Shown piece by piece: positions 52,404 to 61,715 of a stretch of DNA of 64,000 nucleotides. Every line of letters begins with the position of its first letter. Position 1 is the stretch's first letter. Origin of the DNA: Sphingomonas sp. CCH10-B3 (GTDB lineage Bacteria; Pseudomonadota; Alphaproteobacteria; Sphingomonadales; Sphingomonadaceae); NCBI RefSeq assembly GCF_001556185.1, contig NZ_LSIJ01000014.1, forward strand, positions 31,786-95,785. Reading direction: 5' to 3'. The position numbers and the translations under genes are program-made. Under the pieces are notes generated by a model. It was not told the DNA's origin. It made no database searches and saw only the letters and a program-made list of their open reading frames with translations.

Positions 52404-53539
52404 TCCAGTCGCCTGGCTTCTTGCAGACTCTGCTTGCGTTCGCGCTCGTCATCGGGCCGCTCGTGTTCCTGCACGAGCTTGGCCATTATCTGGCCGGCCG
52501 GTTGTTCGGGGTGAAAGCCGAAGAATTCTCGATCGGCTTCGGGCGCGAGCTGTTCGGCATCACCGACAAGCGCGGTACCCGCTGGAAGTTCAGCCTGCTG
52601 CCGCTGGGCGGTTTCGTGAAATTCGCGGGCGACATGGACCCGTCGAGCCGCAGCGACCCCAACTGGCTGCTGCTGCCCGCTGAAGAACGCGCGAAGACCT
52701 TCCAGGCCAAGCCGTTGTGGCAGCGCGCGATCATCGTCGCAGCGGGGCCGTTCACCAATTTCCTGATCGCGCTGGTGATCCTCGCGGGCTTTGCGATCGC
52801 GTTCGGCGAGCTGCGCACTTCGGCAGTCGTTGGCCAGATCGAGCCGGGCAGCCCGGCGCAGGTAGCCGGGCTCGCACCGGGCGACCGGATTACTGGGCTG
52901 GGTGGCCGGCCGGTCGACTCGTTCCAGGATATGGTGCGCTTCGTCCAGATCCGTGCGGGCGAGCGGGTGACGATCGATTATGAACGCGGCGGGCAGGCGC
53001 AGTCGACCGTCGCCGTCATTGCCACGCGGGTCGAAAAGGATCGCTTCGGCAATATCGTCAAACTTGGCCGGCTCGGCATTGCGACTGATCCGCGCGGCGC
53101 GCATTTCGAACCGGTCAGCCCGCTCGCGGCGCCCGGTGTCGCGTTGCGCAAGATCGGCGATATCGTTGGCATGATGGGCGAGGTCGTCGGCCAGATCGTG
53201 ATGGGCAAGCGGCCCGTGAGCGAGCTGGGCGGACCGTTACAAATTGCCAAGGTTTCAGGTGAGCAGTTCGCGCTCGGTGCGTCGTCGTTCGTCTTCTTCA
53301 TTGCGCTCGTGTCGCTCAATCTGGCGGTAGTGAACCTGCTGCCCGTGCCGGTGCTCGACGGCGGGCATCTGCTGTTTTACGCCATCGAGGCAGTGCGACG
53401 CCGACCGGTCGATTCACAAGTGATGGAATGGGCATTTCGCGGCGGGCTGGCCGCGGTGCTCGCGCTAATGCTGATGGTGACGATCAATGATCTCGGCTCA
53501 TTTGGGCTGTGGAGCAAGCTGGCCGGGTTGATCGGCTGA
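52400..53539 (+). CDS. rseP: Site-2 metalloprotease RseP
   Basis: Intramembrane zinc protease of the envelope stress response. It is 379 aa if started at TTG 52400, which overlaps the dxr TGA and has AAAGGA 9 bases upstream. HELGHY is at residues 25-30 in the first helix. A PDZ domain is in the middle (GQIEPGSPAQVAGLAPGDRI), and the second zinc motif NLLPVPVLDGGH is near the end. It precedes bamA, as is usual. Confidence 0.95.
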   Translation: MIQSPGFLQTLLAFALVIGPLVFLHELGHYLAGRLFGVKAEEFSIGFGRELFGITDKRGTRWKFSLLPLGGFVKFAGDMDPSSRSDPNWLLLPAEERAKTFQAKPLWQRAIIVAAGPFTNFLIALVILAGFAIAFGELRTSAVVGQIEPGSPAQVAGLAPGDRITGLGGRPVDSFQDMVRFVQIRAGERVTIDYERGGQAQSTVAVIATRVEKDRFGNIVKLGRLGIATDPRGAHFEPVSPLAAPGVALRKIGDIVGMMGEVVGQIVMGKRPVSELGGPLQIAKVSGEQFALGASSFVFFIALVSLNLAVVNLLPVPVLDGGHLLFYAIEAVRRRPVDSQVMEWAFRGGLAAVLALMLMVTINDLGSFGLWSKLAGLIG

Positions 53540-53601
53540 CGCGCTTCGGGCAGGGCGTGGCAGCCGGACGGGGCTGACGATATTTCCTTTGGGGAGCAGT
53601 A

Positions 53602-56325
53602 GTGAGAGCAACCTCTGTGACGAACACCGCCGCCCGCCCGGCTGCGTGGCTGATGGCGAGCACGATTCTCGCCGGATTGCCGATCGCGGCTGCTGCCCAG
53701 ACGGCGGCACCGACGCCGCCTGCGGCTGATCCTGCCGCACAGGCCACGCCCGCCGCTGCACCTGCTGCACGAGTGATCCGCACGCTGCGCGTCGAGGGAT
53801 CGCAGCGGATCGAGCCCGAGACCGTGCTGTCGTACACCAAGCTCCGGGTCGGTGCGAATTTCAGCAACGAAACGCTCGACCAGGCGATCAAGGACCTGCT
53901 GGCGAGCGAGTTGTTCGCCGATGTGACGATCGACGGTGCGGTGTCGGGCGACATCGTGGTGCGCGTGCGCGAAAACCCGATCATCAACCGCGTGCTGCTT
54001 GAGGGGAACAAGCGGTTGAAGGCGGACAAGATCACCAAGGAGATCAAGCTCGCCCCCCGCCAGATTTTCACCCGCACGGCGGTCCGTCAGGATGTGGCGC
54101 GCATCATCGAACTTTATCGCCGCCAGGGGCGGTTCGCCGCGTCGGTTGCGCCCAAGATGGTCTCGCTCGACCAGAACCGCGTCGACATCATCTTTGAGAT
54201 CAGCGAAGGCCCGAAATCCAAGGTCCGCCAGATCAACATCATCGGCAACGAGGTGTTTTCAGACGCGAAAGTGCGCGCGCAGATGGCGACCAAGCAGGCC
54301 AGCCTGCTGACGCTGCTCAGCTCGAACACCAGCTATGACCAGGATCGGCTGGCGTATGACCAGCAGAAGCTCCGCCAATTCTACCTGACGCAGGGCTATG
54401 CCGACTTCAAGGTGACGTCGGCCGTCGCCGAACTGACGCCCGACAAGAAAGACTTCATCATCACTTATGTGGTGGAAGAAGGTAAGCGCTATCACTTCGG
54501 CGACATCACGGTCGACAGCGAAATCCGCGATTTCGACAACAAGCGCCTTGCCGCCTCGCTGGTTGCCAAGAAGGGCGACTGGTACAATGCGAAGAAGGTC
54601 GAGGATTCGGTCGACGCGATCAACCAGACCGCTGGCCTGTTCGGCTATGCCTTCGTCGACGTAAATCCCGAATTCGATCGCGATCCCGACAAGCTGCTGC
54701 TGTCGATCAATTTCCACATCGCGCAAGCGCAGCGTACCTATGTCGAGCGGATCGACATCAACGGCAATACGCTGACCAAGGACAAGGTGATCCGCCGCGA
54801 AATTCGCGTGTCGGAAGGCGATGCTTTCAACACCTTCCTCGTCAAGCGATCGCAGGACCGCATCAATTCGCTCGGCTTCTTTCAGGACAAGCTCGAGATC
54901 AAGCAGAAGCCCGGATCGGCGCCCGACCGCATCGTGCTCACCACGGACGTCGAGGAGCGCGCGACCGGCGAACTCAACCTGTCGGTCGGCTATTCAAGCC
55001 TTGAACGCTTCATCGTTCAGGCGTCGGTGAAGCAGCGTAACTTCCGTGGCTTGGGCCAGGAACTTCGTGCAAGCGCGCAATATTCGACCTATTCGAAACA
55101 GGTCGAACTGGGCTTCACCGAGCCCTATCTGTTCGACAAGAACATCGGTCTGGGCGTCGATCTTTTCCGGCGCGATTTGAATGCGTTCAACTTCGTCGGG
55201 ACCACGCGCCAGACGACGTACACGCAGGTTTCGACCGGCTTCCAGATTCGCGCGAGCCTGCCGCTGACCGAATATTGGTCGGTCTCCGCGCGCTATGGGC
55301 TCACCTATGACGAGGTGGGTCTGGACCCGGCGACCTATTTTACCAACGGCGCGTGCGATCCGTTGCTGGCGGGGCGTTATCTTTGCGACCAGATCGGCAA
55401 CCGGCTGACCTCGGCACTCGGCGTGTCGTTGCTTTATGACAGCCTCAACAGCCGAATTCGTCCGACCGCTGGTCAACGGCTGGTGGTGAGCGGCGATTTG
55501 GCCGGGCTCGGTGGTGATGTGCGCTACATTCGCACGCGTTTCGAGGGCAAGAAGTTCTGGAACGTCGGCAGCGGCTTTATCTTCTCGGTCGGGCTCGAAG
55601 GCGGCTACATCCTGCCGCTTGAGGGCAGCCGTGGCCCCGGTATCGATGCGGTCCGCATCAACGACCGCTTTTACCTTGGCGAGCCGCAATTCCGCGGCTT
55701 CGACATCCGCGGCGTCGGCCCACGCGTGCAGCGCCTGTTCTACGTGACCGACCCGACGACCGGCGTCCAGACGCTGCGCGACGGGCGCAACGAGATTGTC
55801 GACGACGCGCTTGGTGGTCGGGCATATTATCTCGGACGGCTCGAACTCGAACTGCCGCTTGGATCGGGCGCGCGCGAATTGGGCCTTCGTCCATCGATCT
55901 ACCTCGACTTCGGCGCGCTGTTTGGCGTGAAACAGCCGCTGCCCACGGCGGTTTTTCCGACGCAGACCGTCAACGGCGTAACGACCGTGCTGCCGCTGAC
56001 CCGTCCGGCTTTCGATGCGAGAGGCGCACCGCTTTACACCTTTGTCGACGGGCAGAACACGTTCGAGACTACCTGCCCAGCCGGTATTCCCGATGCCACC
56101 GGCGCGTGTGTCGGGACCGATCCCAACCCGATTGCGACACGTTCGATCGAACCCTTCCTCGAACGTTTCCTCGGCAATTCGGCGAGCCCGCGCCTTTCGG
56201 TCGGTATCGGTGTGAACTGGAACTCACCGTTCGGCCCGCTGCGGATCGACCTTGCGCACGCACTGCTCAGCCAGTTCGGCGAAGACACCAAACTCATTAC
56301 TTTCAACGTAGGGACGCAATTCTGA
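53602..56325 (+). CDS. bamA: Outer membrane protein assembly factor BamA
   Basis: Core of the BAM complex that folds beta-barrel proteins into the outer membrane. It is 907 aa from a GTG at 53602, with a signal peptide (about 1-34, ending AAAAQ) and an Ala/Pro linker. Five POTRA domains fill about residues 55-460, and the C-terminal barrel ends in TFNVGTQF with a terminal Phe. The conserved RGF motif is in FRGFDIRGVGPR. It is followed directly by the Skp gene. Confidence 0.97.
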   Translation: MRATSVTNTAARPAAWLMASTILAGLPIAAAAQTAAPTPPAADPAAQATPAAAPAARVIRTLRVEGSQRIEPETVLSYTKLRVGANFSNETLDQAIKDLLASELFADVTIDGAVSGDIVVRVRENPIINRVLLEGNKRLKADKITKEIKLAPRQIFTRTAVRQDVARIIELYRRQGRFAASVAPKMVSLDQNRVDIIFEISEGPKSKVRQINIIGNEVFSDAKVRAQMATKQASLLTLLSSNTSYDQDRLAYDQQKLRQFYLTQGYADFKVTSAVAELTPDKKDFIITYVVEEGKRYHFGDITVDSEIRDFDNKRLAASLVAKKGDWYNAKKVEDSVDAINQTAGLFGYAFVDVNPEFDRDPDKLLLSINFHIAQAQRTYVERIDINGNTLTKDKVIRREIRVSEGDAFNTFLVKRSQDRINSLGFFQDKLEIKQKPGSAPDRIVLTTDVEERATGELNLSVGYSSLERFIVQASVKQRNFRGLGQELRASAQYSTYSKQVELGFTEPYLFDKNIGLGVDLFRRDLNAFNFVGTTRQTTYTQVSTGFQIRASLPLTEYWSVSARYGLTYDEVGLDPATYFTNGACDPLLAGRYLCDQIGNRLTSALGVSLLYDSLNSRIRPTAGQRLVVSGDLAGLGGDVRYIRTRFEGKKFWNVGSGFIFSVGLEGGYILPLEGSRGPGIDAVRINDRFYLGEPQFRGFDIRGVGPRVQRLFYVTDPTTGVQTLRDGRNEIVDDALGGRAYYLGRLELELPLGSGARELGLRPSIYLDFGALFGVKQPLPTAVFPTQTVNGVTTVLPLTRPAFDARGAPLYTFVDGQNTFETTCPAGIPDATGACVGTDPNPIATRSIEPFLERFLGNSASPRLSVGIGVNWNSPFGPLRIDLAHALLSQFGEDTKLITFNVGTQF

Positions 56326-56972
56326 TGAAGACCAAGTTCACCAAGGCCGTGATCACGGCCGCCTTTGCCGTCGGCGTGCTGGCGCTGCCGCAAGCTGCCT
56401 TTGCGCAGGCGACGCTCGTCGTCGACGTCGACCAACTCTATAAGGACAGCGTCGCTGCCAAGAGCGGCAGCGCCCAGCTCGAAGCCAAATATGGTGCGCG
56501 CCTGCGTGACCTGCAGACCAAGCTTGAGGCCGCGGTCAAGGCCTGGAACGAGCAGGTCGAAGCGGCAAAGAAGGTCGCCAAGCCCGATGGCACGGTGCCC
56601 GACGCGACTCGCGATGCCTTGCAGAAGGCGCAGAATGACCTGAACCAGGCGAAGGGCGCCTTCGACGATGCGCGTCAGGAAATTCAGTATCTCAGCCAAT
56701 ATGTTCAGGCGCAGATCGTCGAAAAGCTGTTGCCGATCGCCGAAAGCATCCGCAAGGCGCGCAAGGGCGATAGTGTGGTGCCGCGCAATTCGCTGCTCGC
56801 TTTCGATCCTGCCAACGACATCACCGCAACCGCGCTTCAGCAGCTGAACGCGACGCTGACGTCGGTGTCGATCACGCCGCCGCAGCAGAACCAGCAAGCG
56901 CCGGCTGCAGGTGGCACCGCCCCCGCCAAGCCCGCAACCACGCCCGCCAAGCCCCAGCCGCAGAGCCGTTGA
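56325..56972 (+). CDS. skp: Skp/OmpH family periplasmic chaperone
   Basis: A 215-aa exported chaperone for unfolded outer membrane proteins. Signal peptide ends at AAFA-Q (about residue 27). A long helical coiled region ([21 protein letters not shown] ... [19 protein letters not shown]) forms the tentacles. The C-terminal tail is Pro/Ala/Gln-rich. Its ATG shares a base with the bamA stop. Confidence 0.92.
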   Translation: MKTKFTKAVITAAFAVGVLALPQAAFAQATLVVDVDQLYKDSVAAKSGSAQLEAKYGARLRDLQTKLEAAVKAWNEQVEAAKKVAKPDGTVPDATRDALQKAQNDLNQAKGAFDDARQEIQYLSQYVQAQIVEKLLPIAESIRKARKGDSVVPRNSLLAFDPANDITATALQQLNATLTSVSITPPQQNQQAPAAGGTAPAKPATTPAKPQPQSR

Positions 56973-56991
56973 TCCGGTGAGCGGCGACCAA

Positions 56992-57453
56992 ATGGCAGCG
57001 GCGCCGATCACGCTCGATATCGGGCGCGTGATGGCGGCGCTGCCGCATCGCTACCCGATGCTGTTGGTCGACCGCGTCGAGGCCCTTCACCTCGACCGGT
57101 CGATCACGGCGATCAAGGCAGTGACGATCAACGAGGGCTTTTTTCAGGGGCATTTCCCGGGACGGCCGATCATGCCGGGCGTGCTGATCGTCGAAGCGCT
57201 GGCGCAGGCCGCCGGCGTGCTCGCGGTCGAATCGCTGGGCCTCGCGGGGAGCGGCAAGCTCGTCTATTTCATGGCGATCGAAGGCGCGAAATTCCGGAAG
57301 CCCGTCGAGCCCGGCTGTCTGCTCAAGCTTGAAGTCGAATTCGTCCAGAAGCGATCCAGCGTGTGCAAGTTCGCCGGCCGCGCGCTAGTGGATGGCGTGC
57401 TGGCCGCTGAAGCGAGCTTCACCGCAATGATCGCTGACCCGCCGAAGGCTTAG
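56992..57453 (+). CDS. fabZ: 3-Hydroxyacyl-ACP dehydratase FabZ
   Basis: Dehydrates 3-hydroxyacyl-ACP in fatty acid synthesis. It is 153 aa from the ATG at 56992; a GTG at 56977 would add 5 residues and is not excluded. The active-site His is in [20 protein letters not shown], and [11 protein letters not shown] is the usual start of the hotdog fold. Last gene of the envelope cluster. Confidence 0.95.
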   Translation: MAAAPITLDIGRVMAALPHRYPMLLVDRVEALHLDRSITAIKAVTINEGFFQGHFPGRPIMPGVLIVEALAQAAGVLAVESLGLAGSGKLVYFMAIEGAKFRKPVEPGCLLKLEVEFVQKRSSVCKFAGRALVDGVLAAEASFTAMIADPPKA

Positions 57454-57462
57454 TTCTTTCTC

Positions 57463-57525
57463 ACACAAAGACGCGAAGCCACGAAAAGAAGCCTGACCCT
57501 TCTTCGTGCCTTTGCGCCTTTGTGT
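57463..57525. repeat. Long imperfect inverted repeat between fabZ and amn
   Basis: ACACAAAGACGCGAAGCCACGAA on the left pairs, with several mismatches, with a right arm that ends TTTGCGCCTTTGTGT. The top of the stem is AGAAG/CTTCT. It lies 10 bp past the fabZ stop in a convergent gap and could act as a terminator for both genes. The CACAAAGGCGCAAAGG-like motif recurs as an intergenic repeat in many bacterial genomes, to my recollection. Confidence 0.6.
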
Positions 57526-57554
57526 AAGATGCCCTTTCGACCCGCTACGCGGCT

Positions 57555-58991
57555 CTACCGGAACGGCGGCTCGTTGAATGCGCGCAGCTTGCGGCTGTGC
57601 AGCTTGGCGCCTTCGCGGCGCAGTTCTTCGCAGGCTTCGATGCCGATCTTCATATGCTCTGCAATCGCGCGTTCGTAGAAGCGGTTGGCCTGACCGGGAA
57701 GCTTCAGTTCGCCGTGGAGCGGCTTGTCCGACACGCACAGCAACGTGCCGTAAGGAACACGGAAGCGATAACCCTGCGCGGCAATCGTCGCCGATTCCAT
57801 GTCGATGCCGACCGCGCGCGATTGCGAAAAGCGCAGCGCCGACTTGGAATAGCTCAATTCCCAGTTGCGATCGTCAGTGGTCACGATTGTGCCGGTGCGC
57901 AAGCGGCGCTTGAGCTCGTCGCCCGACTGGCCCGACACCGTCTCCGCCGCGCGCGCCATCGCCTGCTGCACCTCGGCAATCGCCGGGATCGGGATTTCGG
58001 GCGGCAGCACCGAATCAAGCACATGGTCGTCGCGCAGATAGGCGTGCGCGAGCACGTAATCGCCGATCCGCTGACTGGGGCGCAGGCCGCCACAATGACC
58101 GATCATCAGCCACGCTTCCGGCCGCACAACCGCCAAGTGATCGCAGATCGTCTTCGCATTCGACGGCCCGACGCCAATGTTGACGAGCGTGATGCCGGTT
58201 CGGTCGGGCGCGATCAGGTGGTAGGCGGGCATCTGGTGCCTTCGCCATGCGCTGTCGGTGACCAGCTTGTCGGGGTCATCGCCCGCTTCGATCACGATCC
58301 CGCCCGCGCCTGACACCGCCGTATAGCGTGAGTCAGGGCCGAGCTGATCGCATGCCCAGCGCACGAATTCATCGACATAGCGATGATAGTTGGTGAACAG
58401 GACGAAGCGCTGGACATGCTCGGGCGGTGTGCCGGTGTAATGGCGCAGGCGCGCGAGGCTGAAATCGGTGCGCAGCCCGTCGAACAGCGCGAGCGGGCGT
58501 ACCCCGTCGGGCGCCTTCCACTGCCCGTCGGCGATTTCGTCGCCGATATGGGCCAGCTCGGTTGCAGGAAAATGCCGCGCCAGCTCGAGCGCCGATACTT
58601 CGTCGAGGCTCACCGCATGGCCCGGATCGAGCACATAGGGGAAGGGGATTTCCTGCCGCCCGGCGACGGCTTCAACCTCGACGTCGTAATCCTCGAGCAG
58701 CAACGTCAGCTGCTCGGTCAGATAACCGGCAAAGGTCGCGGGCTTGGTGACGCTGATCGCATATCGGCCCGGCTGCACGAGCCGACCGAACGATCGCATC
58801 GGCGCGGGGCGATCGGGTCCGCCCTTATAGTTCAGGCGAATTTCGGGGTAGGCGAAGGATCCGTCATGCCGCGCCTCCGGCGGCGGGAGCGCGCCATCGG
58901 CAAGATAGGCCGACAGCGCGGCACGGAGCCGCTCGACCGATGCCGTGTAGAGGCGGTCGAGTTCGGCGACGATCTGGGAAGCGTTGGTCAT
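57555..58991 (-). CDS. amn: AMP nucleosidase
   Basis: Hydrolyses AMP to adenine and ribose 5-phosphate. It is 478 aa. The long N-terminal domain (about 1-180) is specific to Amn; the C-terminal nucleoside phosphorylase-like domain carries ITLVNIGVGPSNAKTICDHLA, MIGHCGGLRPSQRIGDYVLA and VGIDMESATIAAQGYRF. The start at 58991 is clear. Confidence 0.95.
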   Translation of the reverse strand: MTNASQIVAELDRLYTASVERLRAALSAYLADGALPPPEARHDGSFAYPEIRLNYKGGPDRPAPMRSFGRLVQPGRYAISVTKPATFAGYLTEQLTLLLEDYDVEVEAVAGRQEIPFPYVLDPGHAVSLDEVSALELARHFPATELAHIGDEIADGQWKAPDGVRPLALFDGLRTDFSLARLRHYTGTPPEHVQRFVLFTNYHRYVDEFVRWACDQLGPDSRYTAVSGAGGIVIEAGDDPDKLVTDSAWRRHQMPAYHLIAPDRTGITLVNIGVGPSNAKTICDHLAVVRPEAWLMIGHCGGLRPSQRIGDYVLAHAYLRDDHVLDSVLPPEIPIPAIAEVQQAMARAAETVSGQSGDELKRRLRTGTIVTTDDRNWELSYSKSALRFSQSRAVGIDMESATIAAQGYRFRVPYGTLLCVSDKPLHGELKLPGQANRFYERAIAEHMKIGIEACEELRREGAKLHSRKLRAFNEPPFR

Positions 58992-59052
58992 GCCAGCGGG
59001 CTAAGCCAGCGATGCGACGCTGGCAAGACAAGCGCGACACAAGCGGCACGCC

Positions 59053-59090
59053 GAAAAAGGACCGGCGCGACGTCATACCGCCGCGCCGGT
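59053..59090 (-). terminator. Rho-independent terminator of the 59099-59428 gene
   Basis: A perfect 9-bp stem, ACCGGCGCG (59061-59069) with CGCGCCGGT (59082-59090), followed on the minus strand by CCTTTTTCGG. It starts 9 bp past the stop codon of that gene. Confidence 0.75.
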
Positions 59091-59098
59091 AGTACAGA

Positions 59099-59428
59099 TT
59101 ACTTGCCCTTGCCCGACTTGCCGCCGGTCGACTTGGGGGCGGTTTCGCCAGCCGCAGTGCCGAGCTTGCTGATGCCATAGGCAGCGCCGGCCGCAACCGC
59201 CGCAACGCCGCCGACAATGGCAGCGGCGGCGACGGGGTTTTCCTTCACGGCTGCGACCGTGGTGTCGACAGCCTGCTCGATCGCTTCCTGCGCGCGACTG
59301 ATCAGGTTCCGATCGATGCCCGTCGCCTGCGACACATTGTCCGCCAGATCATTGGCGGACTCGCCGTTCTTGCCGACGGGCTTCTTCGAAAAATCAGTCG
59401 CGTTGGGGTAATCGGTATCGGTGGTCAT
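59099..59428 (-). CDS. Small C-terminally anchored hypothetical protein
   Basis: A 109-aa protein: an acidic N-terminal half (TDYPNATDFSKKPVGKNGESA), an amphipathic region (RAQEAIEQAVDTTVAAVKENP), one Ala/Gly-rich membrane helix (about 66-90) and a basic Gly/Lys tail. The layout resembles ElaB/YqjD-DUF883-type membrane-anchored stress proteins, but the similarity is only in architecture. Its own terminator follows, so it is probably monocistronic. Confidence 0.75.
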   Translation of the reverse strand: MTTDTDYPNATDFSKKPVGKNGESANDLADNVSQATGIDRNLISRAQEAIEQAVDTTVAAVKENPVAAAAIVGGVAAVAAGAAYGISKLGTAAGETAPKSTGGKSGKGK

Positions 59429-59494
59429 CTTGGCGTCCCTTCACCTCGGGGTAGAGATGCAGTCAACGCCAAGCGACCGCCGGTGTTCCCGAAG

Positions 59495-59983
59495 TCAGAG
59501 CTGTTCGAGCAAATGTTCGGCCGAGCTGACCTTGAACTCGCCCGGTGCCTCGACGTTCAGCTGGGTGACGACGCCGTCCTCGACCAGCATCGAATAGCGC
59601 TGACCGCGCAGGCCGAGGCCGAACTTCGATCCGTCCATCGTCAGCTCGACTGCCTTGGCGAAATCGCCATTGCCGTCGGCGAGCATCGTGACCTTGCCGT
59701 CGGCGGCATTGGTCTTGCTCCACGCGCCGAGCACGAAAGCGTCGTTGACGGCCGTGCAGGCGACTTCGTCGACACCCTTGGCCTTCAGCTCGTCGAGCTT
59801 GTCGATATAGCCGGGCAGGTGCTTAGCCGAGCAGGTCGGCGTGAACGCGCCGGGGACCGAAAACAGCGCGACCTTGCGGCCGGCAAAGAAGCTGGTGCTG
59901 CTGACCGCGTCGGGGCCTGCGTCGGTCGCCTTGATCAGCGTCACTTCGGGAAGCTTGTCACCAACCTTGATCGTCATGGCCAT
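59495..59983 (-). CDS. Peroxiredoxin (Prx5/PrxII type)
   Basis: A 162-aa thioredoxin-fold peroxidase. The peroxidatic Cys is C51 in VPGAFTPTCSAKHLPGY, the signature of the Prx5 group; RYSMLVEDGVVTQLNVE is also typical. No second resolving Cys of the AhpC type is seen beyond C76 (EVACTAVND). It probably reduces H2O2 or organic peroxides with glutathione/glutaredoxin or thioredoxin. Confidence 0.92.
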   Translation of the reverse strand: MAMTIKVGDKLPEVTLIKATDAGPDAVSSTSFFAGRKVALFSVPGAFTPTCSAKHLPGYIDKLDELKAKGVDEVACTAVNDAFVLGAWSKTNAADGKVTMLADGNGDFAKAVELTMDGSKFGLGLRGQRYSMLVEDGVVTQLNVEAPGEFKVSSAEHLLEQL

Positions 59984-60065
59984 TCTCCAATTGCCGTGGA
60001 TGCGCGCGCTCTAGCCGAGCCGCCGCGCGGCGCAAAGCGGGCACTTAAGCAATAGCCATGGAGCG

Positions 60066-61013
60066 CTAGAATTGGCGATTGAAGCGTACGCGCGCGGCAA
60101 GCAAGGGACGAGCCACGCCCGGGACAGCCAAGAGCGGCATCGCAACATACCATTTGAGCGAGCGGCGCCACGGCTCGCCTTCACGCAAGCGTTTGAGCCC
60201 TGCGCGCGCCTCGCCCCGCAAGACAAGCGCTTCGCCTTCAATCACGGCCAGTTCACGCTCGACCGATGTCCGCATTTCGCGCGCCACGGCGGCTTCAGGG
60301 CGTCCGGCGAGTCGAATCTCCGCATTGGCATAGACGTTGATCACCGCGCTCAGCAGCCTGGCGGTATTGGCCGACATCGAATCGGCGCGGCGCCGATAGC
60401 GCGATAGCGGCGCGTTGACATAGGCCGCGCGCCAGCCACGTTCGATGATCTTGATCCAAAGATCGAAATCTTCGGCCGATTGCAGCGCCGTGTCGAACCC
60501 GCCCGCCTCGACCAGCGCTTCGCGCCGGATCAGGCTGGCGATGAAGACGTTGAAGTCGCGCCGCAGGACCCGTTCGAGCGAAATCGGATCGACCTGCGGA
60601 ACATGCGCCGAAAAACGTTCCCCGACCCGCGACGCACCGAAATAGGTCGCGTCGCAGGTCACGAACCCCAGGCCGGGATCGGCAAGGATCGCCTGAGTCA
60701 TCAGTTCCAGATAGCGCGGCTCGTACAGATCATCGCCGTCGAGCAGCGCGATCAACGTGCCGCTGGCGACCGCGATCGCGCGGTTGCGCGCGGTGGATAG
60801 CCCGCTATTGTCGGTCTTCAGCAGCTTGAAGCGTACGTCCGACAAATAGGGCTGCACAGCGCTTTCGACATCGTCGGGCGCGCCGTCATCGACGATGATT
60901 GCTTCCCAATGCGGATAGGTTTGCGCAAGAATCGACTCGATGGTCTGGCCGACAAGATGGGCAAGCCCATAAGCGGGGACGATAATCGAGACGATCGGCG
61001 GTTTCGCGGGCAT
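60066..61013 (-). CDS. Family 2 glycosyltransferase
   Basis: A 315-aa protein with the GT-A fold: VSIIVPAYGLAHLVGQTIESIL at the N-terminus, VDDGAPDD, the metal-binding LLDGDDLY, and FVTCDATYFG. The C-terminal ~60 residues are hydrophobic/basic and may sit at the membrane. Sugar and acceptor are unknown; no other polysaccharide genes are adjacent. It is divergent from yqgE with a 24-bp gap. Confidence 0.9.
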   Translation of the reverse strand: MPAKPPIVSIIVPAYGLAHLVGQTIESILAQTYPHWEAIIVDDGAPDDVESAVQPYLSDVRFKLLKTDNSGLSTARNRAIAVASGTLIALLDGDDLYEPRYLELMTQAILADPGLGFVTCDATYFGASRVGERFSAHVPQVDPISLERVLRRDFNVFIASLIRREALVEAGGFDTALQSAEDFDLWIKIIERGWRAAYVNAPLSRYRRRADSMSANTARLLSAVINVYANAEIRLAGRPEAAVAREMRTSVERELAVIEGEALVLRGEARAGLKRLREGEPWRRSLKWYVAMPLLAVPGVARPLLAARVRFNRQF

Positions 61014-61037
61014 GCTGCCACTTTATAAGGTCGAGTT

Positions 61038-61598
61038 ATGAACGATCCCTGCTACCTGACCGGCCAATTCCTGCTTGCGATGCCGGGTATCGGCGATCCG
61101 CGCTTCGACCATGCGGTGATCGCGATGTGCGCGCATGATTCGGAAGGGGCGCTCGGCATCGGCATCGGCAGCGAGATCAGGGGACTCGGCCTCCACGATC
61201 TGCTCGGCCAGCTGGCGATCGACTCGAGCGCCTGCCCCGACCGCGCGGTCAGCGTCGGCGGACCGGTCGAGCCCGGACGCGGCTTCGTTGTTCATTCGCG
61301 CGACTGGGCGGGGCAGGATACGATCGATGTCGCCGGGCGCTGGGCATTGTCGGGGACGCTCGACGTGTTGCGTGCGATTGCAGCGGGCAGGGGGCCGCGC
61401 CAGTGGCTGGTCGCGCTGGGCTATGCTGGATGGGGCGAGGGTCAGCTCGACGAGGAAATGACGCGGCACGGCTGGCTTTCGGTTGAAGCCGATCCGGCGC
61501 TGATCTTCGATGTGCCCGCTGCCGAACGCTGGAACGCGGGCATGGCCGCGGCGGGGATCGACCCGCGCTTGCTGTCGGTGCAGGCCGGCCACGCCTGA
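61038..61598 (+). CDS. YqgE/AlgH family protein (UPF0301)
   Basis: A 186-aa protein with family signatures YLTGQFLLAMPGIGDPRFDHA, VSVGGPVEPGRGFVVHSRD and LVALGYAGWGEGQLDEE. Function not established. The start at 61038 gives the canonical N-terminus. It ends 11 bp before the operator-like palindrome upstream of ahcY. Confidence 0.92.
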   Translation: MNDPCYLTGQFLLAMPGIGDPRFDHAVIAMCAHDSEGALGIGIGSEIRGLGLHDLLGQLAIDSSACPDRAVSVGGPVEPGRGFVVHSRDWAGQDTIDVAGRWALSGTLDVLRAIAAGRGPRQWLVALGYAGWGEGQLDEEMTRHGWLSVEADPALIFDVPAAERWNAGMAAAGIDPRLLSVQAGHA

Positions 61599-61609
61599 AA
61601 CGACTACGC

Positions 61610-61629
61610 ATATAAAGACATCTTTATAT
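61610..61629. promoter_or_regulatory. Perfect palindromic operator upstream of ahcY, SahR-like
   Basis: ATATAAAGACATCTTTATAT: 9-bp arms with a 2-bp spacer, strikingly AT-rich in a GC-rich genome, 86 bp upstream of the ahcY start. ArsR-type SahR regulators control ahcY and methionine-cycle genes in proteobacteria through palindromes of this kind, to my recollection. The regulator gene is not in the window. Confidence 0.6.
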
Positions 61630-61715
61630 TTGATTTGGCGCTTTGGCGCGGCTATGGGCGCTCAAGCTGGCGGCGTTCGTGCTTGCCATGAAGACCCAGA
61701 CTCAGGAGATTTTGC

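Noticed and set aside
61599..61715. SAM or SAH riboswitch upstream of ahcY
   Set aside because: I cannot fold the 117-bp leader into a known SAH or SAM-II type pseudoknot; the salient signal is a DNA palindrome.
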